From the NCBI GenBank assembly GCA_016933255.1, contig JAFGBF010000018.1, positions 62,001 through 126,000 on the forward strand: 64,000 bases of DNA, in the 5' to 3' direction. The notes beneath the pieces are model-generated. The model ran no database searches. It saw only the letters and a program-made list of their open reading frames with translations, and was not told the DNA's origin. This stretch comes from Candidatus Krumholzibacteriota bacterium. Lineage in GTDB: Bacteria; Krumholzibacteriota; Krumholzibacteriia; Krumholzibacteriales; Krumholzibacteriaceae. The position numbers were made by a program, and so were the translations under genes. Below are positions 53,898-61,578 of the stretch, one piece after another (the first letter of the stretch is position 1; each line of letters starts with the position of its first letter).

Positions 53898-55136
53898 CTA
53901 TCTCTTTTTAAATGTCACTTTTTCGAAATCATCCCAATAGATCTCGGAGTCATCACCGTTTTCCATCTCGATGAATATTCCCTTGTTATCGTCGTCTACG
54001 TCATTCGATCCGCGGAGCCTGAACGATCTGCCGTCCCACAGGGTCACGATCGAGGAACGCGAACCGCTTTTCTCGATTTCTGCGATATTCGAGAATTCGA
54101 TATCCATATCTATATCGTGATAATCCCCATCGATATATTCCCATGTATATTCTTCGTCAGAATCCCAGCGGATCCTGCCGGTGTATTCTTCACCGTCGCT
54201 GGTAAAAACGGTTCCCTCGATATACGTCCCGCAGTCGAATTGATCATAGCTGTAATTTTTTGCCGGCTTCTTGAGATCGAGGCGTTCGAAGTCGTTCCAG
54301 CCGATATTTACCTCTCCCAGGGCCATATCAGTCACGATTATTCCGCGGTTCGATCTGTCTACATCGTTCGTCCCGCGAAGCCTGAACTCGCTGCCGTTCT
54401 TCATCAGGATAACTGAACTGTCGGATGAATGTCTTTCAATCGAGGCGATCTTGCCGAATTTTATTTTTCTGTTGCGGTGTTTTTCTTTTCCATCGATGAT
54501 ATCCGAAGTAAATGATTCATCTATGTCCCAAGCGATCCAGCCTGTGAACTCATCATCACGCCTCGTCGTAACGGTGCCGTAAAGGCGTTCCCCGAAGATC
54601 GAATTGAGTCCCGAAGGAGCCTGCATGAAATCGATTCGATCGAGATCGTCCCAGTCGAATCCGATCTCTCCTTCTTGGGCGTCTTCGATTACGATCTCAC
54701 GGTTGCCCGTGCCGATATCAGTCGATCCCGATTCGAGTTCGAGTGTCTTTCCCGACTTTAAAGTCAGCAGTACCGTATTATCATCCAGTACTTCTAAAGT
54801 CTCGATATGCCCCATCCGAATTCCTGACTGGGATCTGTTCGAGTAAAAGCTGTTTGAATCGGTATATCCCAGGAGAATACCGAATATCTTGATCTTTTTC
54901 CTTCTTTCCCGGTATTTCCTGTGTGAAGAGCTTTTTCTGTCGGATAGTTCCTTGTTGCCGTTCAGAAAATCTACCCATGATCCCTCGTTCTTGTCCCATC
55001 GGATCATTCCTTCGAAAATATCACCATCGACCGTCGTGAGCTTTCCGTAGATCCTTCCGTCGCTGTCGGCGCCGGCGGCAGCGGACGAGATGAATAAGAG
55101 GACCAATGCGATAGCGGCGAATCTTGCCAGTCTCAT
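53898..55136 (-). CDS. Secreted three-repeat beta protein, unknown function
   Basis: 412 residues with a Sec signal peptide (FAAIALVLLFISSAAAG). Three imperfect repeats of about 100-140 residues fill the rest: 31-170, 187-288 and 308-409. Each begins GT(V/L)TT-like, has a WD segment (RWD, AWD, RWD), a line IxxIE, a strand VxLxxGxxxxLRG(S/T)NDVD, and ends with (I/W)xxxDFExxxF. Repeats 2 and 3 are closest; repeat 1 has a basic insert of about 35 residues. Asp/Glu clusters in each end could bind Ca2+. I do not recognise the family. Start is the second ATG, 55136, placed seven bases behind GGAGGG. Confidence 0.8.
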   Translation of the reverse strand: MRLARFAAIALVLLFISSAAAGADSDGRIYGKLTTVDGDIFEGMIRWDKNEGSWVDFLNGNKELSDRKSSSHRKYRERRKKIKIFGILLGYTDSNSFYSNRSQSGIRMGHIETLEVLDDNTVLLTLKSGKTLELESGSTDIGTGNREIVIEDAQEGEIGFDWDDLDRIDFMQAPSGLNSIFGERLYGTVTTRRDDEFTGWIAWDIDESFTSDIIDGKEKHRNRKIKFGKIASIERHSSDSSVILMKNGSEFRLRGTNDVDRSNRGIIVTDMALGEVNIGWNDFERLDLKKPAKNYSYDQFDCGTYIEGTVFTSDGEEYTGRIRWDSDEEYTWEYIDGDYHDIDMDIEFSNIAEIEKSGSRSSIVTLWDGRSFRLRGSNDVDDDNKGIFIEMENGDDSEIYWDDFEKVTFKKR

Positions 55137-55436
55137 CTTGATTCCCTCCATTACCGTGGTTCAATAATCTCTTCTTTATATGAATACGTTTTCCCTGACT
55201 GATAGGTTTCATTGATATCGCGAATAATCAGGCGAAAATCCTGTAAAAATCGATCATTTCACGGAAGGTTGGCAGTCGGATTGCACTACTGCTGTAAGGG
55301 CGGGCTGAAAAGCCGGAACTGTCATAAAATTAGCCGTTTGTGTCCATTTCACCCGGAAGGTTTTCATCCAGCGCTTGAAAGACAGGATCGAATGACCCCC
55401 GGTCGGGAGTGAGAAGTGAGGGGGGATCTGAGAACA
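55137..55436. other. Divergent intergenic region
   Basis: Three hundred bases between the divergent repeat-protein and DNA-methylase genes. Two promoters should lie here. On the minus strand a TATAAA-like box is seen near 55170, without a good -35. No RNA gene, repeat or terminator was recognised. Confidence 0.4.
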
Positions 55437-56099
55437 ATGGAGATCATGAATACTTACACTACTCTTGAATGCAGTTGTACCGAACAGCTTCCGGAAGAGT
55501 TTGTCGGCGATGACGACAGGTTCCCCGAACGATTTGTGGAACCTTTGATAAAAGAGTTTTCGGAGACGGGAGATGTGGTCTTTGATCCATTTGCGGGATT
55601 CGGTACTACATTGACAGTTGCCGAGAGACTCGGGCGCCGGGCGTACGGCCTTGAATCCGACGCCAGGCGCGCAGAGTATACAAGAGCCAGGATGACCGCT
55701 CCCGGGAATCTGATCTGCGGGGATTCGAAAAAGCTTTCATCCTTCACTTTTCCTCTGATCGATCTTGCGGTGACATCACCGCCGTATCCTGTCAGGAGTG
55801 TAGCCCCCTCAATAACGGTAAGGAAAGAATCTCCCGGAATCGAAAACGGTTATGACTCATACATAAACTGTCTGCGATATATCTTTGCCCAGGTCCGCGG
55901 GATCATGAAACCGAGGGCAAAGCTGATCATCGAAGCAGGAAATCTCAGGTCAGGAGGACAGGTTATCCCTCTCGCCTGGGACATAGCCGAAGCGGTCTCC
56001 CGCGAACTCTGTTTCGAAGGAGAACGAATAATCAAGTGGGATAGGTCTAATTTCGGGTTCGACCATACCTACTGCATGGTCTTTTCCAGAAAAAGATGA
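55437..56099 (+). CDS. Orphan DNA methylase with TSPPYP motif
   Basis: 220 residues. Motif X/I order: the AdoMet site DPFAGFGTT (about residues 45-55) comes before the catalytic motif TSPPYP (about 113-118), and LGRRAYGLESDARRAEY is motif II/III. TSPPY is typical for N4-cytosine or N6-adenine methylases. The small size and the lack of a target-recognition domain or a restriction enzyme nearby mean it is an orphan; it could also modify RNA. ATG 55437 is the choice, with AGGGGGG upstream; ATG 55446 is possible. Confidence 0.8.
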   Translation: MEIMNTYTTLECSCTEQLPEEFVGDDDRFPERFVEPLIKEFSETGDVVFDPFAGFGTTLTVAERLGRRAYGLESDARRAEYTRARMTAPGNLICGDSKKLSSFTFPLIDLAVTSPPYPVRSVAPSITVRKESPGIENGYDSYINCLRYIFAQVRGIMKPRAKLIIEAGNLRSGGQVIPLAWDIAEAVSRELCFEGERIIKWDRSNFGFDHTYCMVFSRKR

Positions 56100-56142
56100 C
56101 ATCTGAATTTCTCTGATTCCTTTATTATTGAATCCAGTGATG

Positions 56143-56171
56143 TTGACTACTTGAAGAGTAGTTGCTAGAGT
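56143..56171 (+). promoter_or_regulatory. Promoter with palindromic spacer before the patatin gene
   Basis: TTGACT (56143-56148), a 17-base spacer and TAGAGT (56166-56171). The inverted repeat ACTACT-TGAAG-AGTAGT (56146-56162) overlaps the -35 and the spacer, a classic place for a repressor site. Predicted start near 56178. Confidence 0.6.
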
Positions 56172-56244
56172 CTGGTCATCTTTGGAGCCGGCGGAGCAGT
56201 TCTGCCTGTTGGATCAGTGATTGAGGTAAATGAGAGGAATCCTT

Positions 56245-58488
56245 ATGAGATCTTCGGGGTCGAAAATCTGCAATTATTTTGTCATAGTAATCATAACAGG
56301 CATTTTATTTCTTTCGATTTCAGCCGCCGCCTCTGAAGAAAAAGCTGACGAAAAGGCCGGGAGGCCGAAGATAGGCCTGGCGCTGAGTGGAGGAGGAGCC
56401 CGCGGACCCGCTCACATCGCGGTGATAAGATTGCTCGAGGAACTTCGTGTCCCGGTAGATTATATTGCCGGGACGAGTGCCGGATCGATCGTCGGGGGGC
56501 TTTACGCTGTCGGGTTGTCTCCTGATGAGATCGAAGAAATCATGATCGGAATCGACTGGGCAGATGTCTTTTCGGACAGAAGGAGCAGGCAAGACCGGTC
56601 TTTCCGAAGAAAGAAAGATGACAGGTGCGATTTTTTCCTCGCGGAATTCGGAATCAAAGGTTTAGATCTGATAGCACCAATAGCTGTTATCGGCGGTCAG
56701 AAGATGCAGCTCGCCGCGAAATCTCCTTTCCTCCACACGACTACCGATCAGGATTTTGACGACCTGAAGATACCCCTAAGGACAATAGCAACAGATCTTC
56801 TTACAGGTGAAGAGGTCATCTCCTCCAGAGGAAGCCTCATCCACGCGATCCGGTCGAGCATGTCGATTCCCGGAGTATTTACTCCGGTTCATATGGATGG
56901 CAGATACCTGGTCGATGGGGGAATTGTGAATAATCTTCCTGTCGATGTCGTAAAAGAGATGGGAGCGGAGATCATAATAGCTGTAGACCTGGGAATACCG
57001 CTTGAGAAACCTGATGCGAGTTCTTTTCACTCTCTTCTGGAAATCTCCGACCAGACGACGTCGATCATGATCAAGCGTACGACGGATAAGGCCGGAGACC
57101 TTGCCGATGTCTACATTAATATGGTAATGGAAGGATATTCTTCTTTTGACTTTGAAAGGGCCGGGGAGATCGTCAAAGCTGGAGCGATAGAAGCAGAAGC
57201 TTTCAGGGGCGAACTGTCGCGCTTTTCTGTATCTGAGGAGGAATATGAGGAATTTATAAAAAACCATCGCCATGGTGAGCCTGTAAAAAGGTATATAAGC
57301 GAGATCAGGGTCGAAAATCATTCACATATTCGCGACGAAGAGGTATTAAGGAGGATCTCGCTGATTCCAGGGGATGAATTCGATCTCGATCTGCTCGAAA
57401 GGGATCTCGAATATATACACGAGATGAATATCTTCGAGACGATCGATTACAGGCTTATCGATGAGAACGGCAGGATCGTTCTTCTGATAATAGGATGGGA
57501 GAAAGCCTATTCTCCCAATATCCTCAACTTTGGATACAACCATCTCGATGATCTCGAGGGGACTGTCGATTTCGGGATCATCGGGCGGTATACACGGCTT
57601 GAGATGAATCGCCTCGGAGGAGAATTCAGGATTGACGCAAGAATCGGAATCTCGAGAATGGTAAAGGCGGAGTGGTACCAGCCGGTTGAATTCTCAAGAT
57701 CGATATTTCTGGCTCCATGGGTCGAGGCGTCGACACTGGCAGAAAGTTATTATACAGGAGACAACAGGGACGGGGATTATCAGATAAGGAGCTGCGGAGG
57801 CGGCATCGATCTGGGATTCCAGCTGGGAAGGTTCCTGGAGTTTCGCTGCGGCCTTGAACGAAGAACGGTCAATACAGTCGTCTGGATAGGTGATATTCCT
57901 GTTCCTGAAGGAAAAAGGGCGAAGGCAGGCCTGAGGGCGAATATCGAATATGATCTGCTTGACGAGCTTGATTTTCCGATGCACGGTTCGAGTTTCAGGA
58001 TCAGTTTCTTTTCAGCGGATGAACGGCTGGGAAGTGATGGAGAATATGAAAAGATATCTATCGATTTCGCCCAGTTCGCCTCCTGTAAAAGAAATACCCT
58101 TTTCGTTACTTTATCTGGAGGAGGGGATTTTAATTCGAAGATCCCTTTCGATGAGGAATTTCTTCTGGGGGGGCCGCACTCATTCTCCGGGTTAAAACCG
58201 GGGCAGCTGAGAGGTGATGCTTTTGGTGTCGCGAGACTGGGGTTTTACAGGCCGTTTTACGGCGGAGGTGTCCTGTTCGACCCGAGTCTCTACATCGGTG
58301 CGTATTTCGAGGCGGGAAATATATGGCAGGAGCAGGGAAATATCTCGGTAGACGACCTGATCTATGCGGGGACAGTATTTATCGGACTAAGGACATTCCT
58401 CGCGCCGGTACAGATAGGTTATGGAAGGACCGATAACGGCTGCGACAGTTTCTTCCTAACTATCGGAAGGCAGTTCGGCAGTTATTAG
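56245..58488 (+). CDS. Patatin-like phospholipase with POTRA and beta-barrel
   Basis: 747 residues. A signal peptide (residues 10-28) is followed by a patatin domain: oxyanion loop SGGGARG (48-54), nucleophile Ser78 in GTSAG and Asp224 in DGG. A POTRA-like domain (about 345-425, ISEIRVENHSHIRDEEVLRR) and a C-terminal 16-strand-type barrel of about 320 residues ending GRQFGSY follow. This is the layout of type Vd autotransporters such as PlpD of Pseudomonas, which pass the lipase domain through their own barrel. ATG 56245 has AGAGGA six bases upstream. Confidence 0.9.
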   Translation: MRSSGSKICNYFVIVIITGILFLSISAAASEEKADEKAGRPKIGLALSGGGARGPAHIAVIRLLEELRVPVDYIAGTSAGSIVGGLYAVGLSPDEIEEIMIGIDWADVFSDRRSRQDRSFRRKKDDRCDFFLAEFGIKGLDLIAPIAVIGGQKMQLAAKSPFLHTTTDQDFDDLKIPLRTIATDLLTGEEVISSRGSLIHAIRSSMSIPGVFTPVHMDGRYLVDGGIVNNLPVDVVKEMGAEIIIAVDLGIPLEKPDASSFHSLLEISDQTTSIMIKRTTDKAGDLADVYINMVMEGYSSFDFERAGEIVKAGAIEAEAFRGELSRFSVSEEEYEEFIKNHRHGEPVKRYISEIRVENHSHIRDEEVLRRISLIPGDEFDLDLLERDLEYIHEMNIFETIDYRLIDENGRIVLLIIGWEKAYSPNILNFGYNHLDDLEGTVDFGIIGRYTRLEMNRLGGEFRIDARIGISRMVKAEWYQPVEFSRSIFLAPWVEASTLAESYYTGDNRDGDYQIRSCGGGIDLGFQLGRFLEFRCGLERRTVNTVVWIGDIPVPEGKRAKAGLRANIEYDLLDELDFPMHGSSFRISFFSADERLGSDGEYEKISIDFAQFASCKRNTLFVTLSGGGDFNSKIPFDEEFLLGGPHSFSGLKPGQLRGDAFGVARLGFYRPFYGGGVLFDPSLYIGAYFEAGNIWQEQGNISVDDLIYAGTVFIGLRTFLAPVQIGYGRTDNGCDSFFLTIGRQFGSY

Positions 58489-58512
58489 GCCTGCCGCCAC
58501 AGGACCGGTATT

Positions 58513-60285
58513 CTATCCGACCTTCATCTCCTTCTGTTTCTCTCTGGACGGGACCCCGTTCTCATCCCACCCTCTCTCGGCGTAGTACTTCTGCAGAAGT
58601 CCGGAGAAGAATTCTCTGGACATCTTTTTGCCCTTAAGGAGCCCCGCGGTGATCTCTTCATCGAAGAAGCGGGCCGGAAGGGTGTCGTCTTTGCTCGTCC
58701 TTCCGTTTTTCAGATTGTACATCCTCGCCAGGGTCTGGATGCGCTCCCCTGTCAGCATAAGTCTTTCAGGAGTAAATTCGATCCCTGTGGCTGCGGTAAG
58801 AAGAGGAGCAAGCCTGTCGAGCCCGAACGGCAAAAAATCGCATATTACAAGCGAATTGCGGATGTTTACCTCATCCTGGCCGTTGGCGACATATTTGGGG
58901 AGGATTTCGATAGAAAGGTTGTCATTCATTTCATCTGACGCTGTCCAGAGCCTTGTATGGCTGGCAAAATCAGATGTGGCAAGAGCCAGTCCCATTGAGA
59001 TGCACCCTTTGATATTCACGCCAGAGAGCTCCATGCCGAAAGTATTGATCGCGAAATATTCCGATCCCTGCCCGATCTTCTGGCTCGCAATGCGTGTCCC
59101 GTCGGCAAAAAGGCCGCCTATTCCGTCTCTATGAGCTACTTTCCTTATCAGTTCGTGCTGCGCCTCTCCATTTCCGAAATTCAATTCGAGGCCGCTGGTC
59201 TCTTTCAGCAGCCCTTTCTCGAAGCACTCCATCGCGAACGAGCAGGTCACCCCCATAGATATCGTGTCGAGTCCGAGGTCGTCGCAGAGTATGTTGGATT
59301 TTGCCACAGTTTTTGCGTCACTGATCCCGCACCCCGACCCCAGAAATGCTGTCGTCTCATATTCAGGGCCCTCGAGTTCAAGGTCGTCCCATTTTCCAAG
59401 TTTGGAACATCTTATCACGCAGTTGAAGCAGCCTACGCTCTTCCAGTTCAACTCTTTCTTCATCGTTTCAGCGGAGATCGAATCGTAACCTTCGAAACTG
59501 CATTCCTGGAAATTACGGGTCGGAAGGAATTTCCCGTCTTCCTGTCCCATGCGGATCCACATCATCGTTCCGAGGTCGAATCTTTTTTTCGCGTTGGGAT
59601 GTTCCTGGACATCGGAGGTCAGTTTCTTTGCCAGTTCCCTGAAACGTTCGTCATCGGAGTAGGCTATCTTCCTGTCTCCTTCGAGTACGATAGCCTTGAG
59701 ATTCTTGGAACCCATTACAGCACCGGCTCCTCCGCGGCCGAACTGTCTGTAGAGGTCGCATCCTATGCAGGCGAAGAGGACCATCTTTTCCCCGGCAGGT
59801 CCTATCGAAGCGACTCTGCTATTCGGATATCTGCCGCGCAGGGTCTTCTCAGTGTCAAAGATGCCTTTTCCCCAGAGATCGCCGGCATCCGATATGACGG
59901 CGCCCTCAGGCGTTACATGAAGGAAGACCGGTCCCGATGCCTTGCCGGTGATGATAAGGTAGTCATATCCCGCTCTTTTCAGCATCGGTCCGAAATGCCC
60001 TCCTACATGGCTGTCAAGAAATCCGTTCGTCAGTGGTGATTTTGTGACAAGCGCCGACCGGGCAGAGGTCTGCACGAGAGTTCCGGTCAACGGACCGGTC
60101 ACAAATATCAGAGGGTTTTCAGGAGAGAAAGATTCTACATCCGGAGCCATATCATACAGAAGTCTCAGCCCCATCCCTTTGCCGCCCACGTAATCCTCTG
60201 CAAGGCGGGGATCGAGTTCCCCTGTCGATGTCTTGCCGCTGCCGAGATCGACAGAGAGGTATTTGTTCATATATCCACCGTACAT
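58513..60285 (-). CDS. Aldehyde:ferredoxin oxidoreductase family, tungsten enzyme
   Basis: 590 residues. Tungsten-pterin enzyme that oxidises aldehydes to acids with ferredoxin, or does the reverse. YLSVDLGSGK start, GRGGAGAVMGSKNLKAIV pterin site, and the [4Fe-4S] ligands Cys286, Cys289, Cys293 (CFNCVIRC) with Cys482 as the fourth. The length is usual (about 600). The start ATG 60285 has AAGGAG seven bases upstream. A small DUF6868 gene diverges from it. No pterin-synthesis genes are near. Confidence 0.92.
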   Translation of the reverse strand: MYGGYMNKYLSVDLGSGKTSTGELDPRLAEDYVGGKGMGLRLLYDMAPDVESFSPENPLIFVTGPLTGTLVQTSARSALVTKSPLTNGFLDSHVGGHFGPMLKRAGYDYLIITGKASGPVFLHVTPEGAVISDAGDLWGKGIFDTEKTLRGRYPNSRVASIGPAGEKMVLFACIGCDLYRQFGRGGAGAVMGSKNLKAIVLEGDRKIAYSDDERFRELAKKLTSDVQEHPNAKKRFDLGTMMWIRMGQEDGKFLPTRNFQECSFEGYDSISAETMKKELNWKSVGCFNCVIRCSKLGKWDDLELEGPEYETTAFLGSGCGISDAKTVAKSNILCDDLGLDTISMGVTCSFAMECFEKGLLKETSGLELNFGNGEAQHELIRKVAHRDGIGGLFADGTRIASQKIGQGSEYFAINTFGMELSGVNIKGCISMGLALATSDFASHTRLWTASDEMNDNLSIEILPKYVANGQDEVNIRNSLVICDFLPFGLDRLAPLLTAATGIEFTPERLMLTGERIQTLARMYNLKNGRTSKDDTLPARFFDEEITAGLLKGKKMSREFFSGLLQKYYAERGWDENGVPSREKQKEMKVG

Positions 60286-60331
60286 CCTGTTTCTCCTTCT
60301 ATATATGTTTTCGAAAAATCGGCCGGTTCAG

Positions 60332-60358
60332 ACTATAGGAAATAAATCGGCATGTCAA
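60332..60358 (-). promoter_or_regulatory. Possible promoter of the AOR gene
   Basis: On the minus strand TTGACA (60358-60353) and TATAGT (60337-60332), spaced 15 bases, two short of the usual 17. It lies about 45 bases before the AOR start. Confidence 0.4.
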
Positions 60359-60514
60359 GCTTTGACGCCCTTTAGTGGCGGATGGCCGGATCTCCGGAAA
60401 CGATCTCCAGGCCAGAACGTCCTGGTTGAACTCCTTCAGGTGATTTTTGTCTGGCAATTCTGAAATATATAAGGATAATACTCGAATGAACCTTAACGTA
60501 CAGGAGGTCGGATT

Positions 60515-60757
60515 ATGTCTGTAGACCTATTGGCGCGGTTTTTTCTATGGTGTTCGATAATCAACGCCGGTCTTCTTATTTTTGTTTTTCTGCTTATCAA
60601 GGTCGCCCACGGATGGATCTATTCGATCCACGGGCGGTGGTTCAGCGTCACTGAAGAGCAATTCGATCAGATAATATACAGGATGATGCTGAGCTACAAG
60701 ACCGGCCTCTTCATATTCAATCTTGTTCCGTATGTTGCTCTCAGGATCATTATGTGA
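60515..60757 (+). CDS. DUF6868-family small membrane protein
   Basis: 80 residues with two helices (FFLWCSIINAGLLIFVFLL and YKTGLFIFNLVPYVALRI) around the conserved loop YSIHGRWFSVTEEQFDQI, the signature of DUF6868. Such proteins are widespread in Gram-negatives and unstudied. GGAGG precedes the ATG. The end converges with the methyltransferase gene 12 bases later. Confidence 0.85.
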   Translation: MSVDLLARFFLWCSIINAGLLIFVFLLIKVAHGWIYSIHGRWFSVTEEQFDQIIYRMMLSYKTGLFIFNLVPYVALRIIM

Positions 60758-60769
60758 AGCAGAGGATAA

Positions 60770-61327
60770 TCAGGTTTTTTCCATGACAGCTGTTTTCTGA
60801 AGGAGCATCTTCGGCCTGCGAATGAGCCTCAGCCCGGCTTTTTCAGCCGATTCCAGGGTCATTTTGAAAGCTGCTTCAGAGACATGCATCGGCGGTTCGA
60901 CTATCAGGATGGTCCCGCCAGGTCTGAGAAGGGAGCTTATCTCGCGGAATAAGCGGTCCTTTTCCGGCACCTCGTGGATGAGATAAAAGGCAAGCAGGAA
61001 ATCGACCTTTTCATCGAGTCCGATAGACTCCTGCCGGCATTTGTGAAGGGTTATCCTTTCCTCGATCTCCGTTCCGGATATCTTTTCCCTGACCTTTTCA
61101 AGCATCCCTTCCTGAAGGTCGGCAGCTATCACGCGGCCCGATCTTCCTGCAAGAAGGGCCATATCCATCGTAAAAAAGCCCGGGCCGCATCCGAGATCGA
61201 TCACTGTCATCCCTTCCCTGATATAAGGTGAAAGGATCCTGCGGGGGTTTTGAAACCAGCGCCTTATCCTGGTGTCGAGACTGCCCGCTTTTTCGACCGG
61301 GCAAACGCGTGTACTTCTGTCAGTCAT
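60770..61327 (-). CDS. Class I SAM-dependent methyltransferase, second of the window
   Basis: 185 residues. VIDLGCGPGFFTMDMA is motif I, VIAADLQEGMLEKVRE motif II, FLLAFYLIHEVPEKDRL motif IV and LRPGGTILIVEP the following strand. A Methyltransf_25/31-type enzyme; IHEVPE is typical for the group that methylates small molecules or arsenic, but no Cys set for arsenite is visible. GGGGGAGG is seven bases before the ATG. Confidence 0.85.
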   Translation of the reverse strand: MTDRSTRVCPVEKAGSLDTRIRRWFQNPRRILSPYIREGMTVIDLGCGPGFFTMDMALLAGRSGRVIAADLQEGMLEKVREKISGTEIEERITLHKCRQESIGLDEKVDFLLAFYLIHEVPEKDRLFREISSLLRPGGTILIVEPPMHVSEAAFKMTLESAEKAGLRLIRRPKMLLQKTAVMEKT

Positions 61328-61473
61328 ACAAATACCTCCCCCGGGAAGCTATGCCGATTTTAATTCCCCGAAACCGGGCAACAGGTCAAAAGACCAGCTC
61401 CGGCCAAGAGTAATCGATATTTGGAAAAACAGCAAACCGGAAATTTCTCCTGCAGCCCTGTTTAAATTAACGA

Positions 61474-61502
61474 TTGAGTAAAATCATCGATCTGTGTAAA
61501 AT
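61474..61502 (+). promoter_or_regulatory. Promoter of the tricorn-like protease gene
   Basis: TTGAGT (61474-61479), a 17-base spacer, TAAAAT (61497-61502). It lies 77 bases before the GTG start, with a predicted start near 61509. Confidence 0.6.
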
Positions 61503-61578
61503 ACCAGTCCGGGCCTTCCGCCGGGTCGTGTGTATAGACAGGTAGATCAATCAATTATTTTTCGGAAAGGAAACTGCC

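Noticed and set aside
59131-60039. A 302-codon plus-strand frame opposite the AOR gene.
   Set aside because: Shadow of the AOR gene, which has complete Fe-S and pterin motifs on the other strand.
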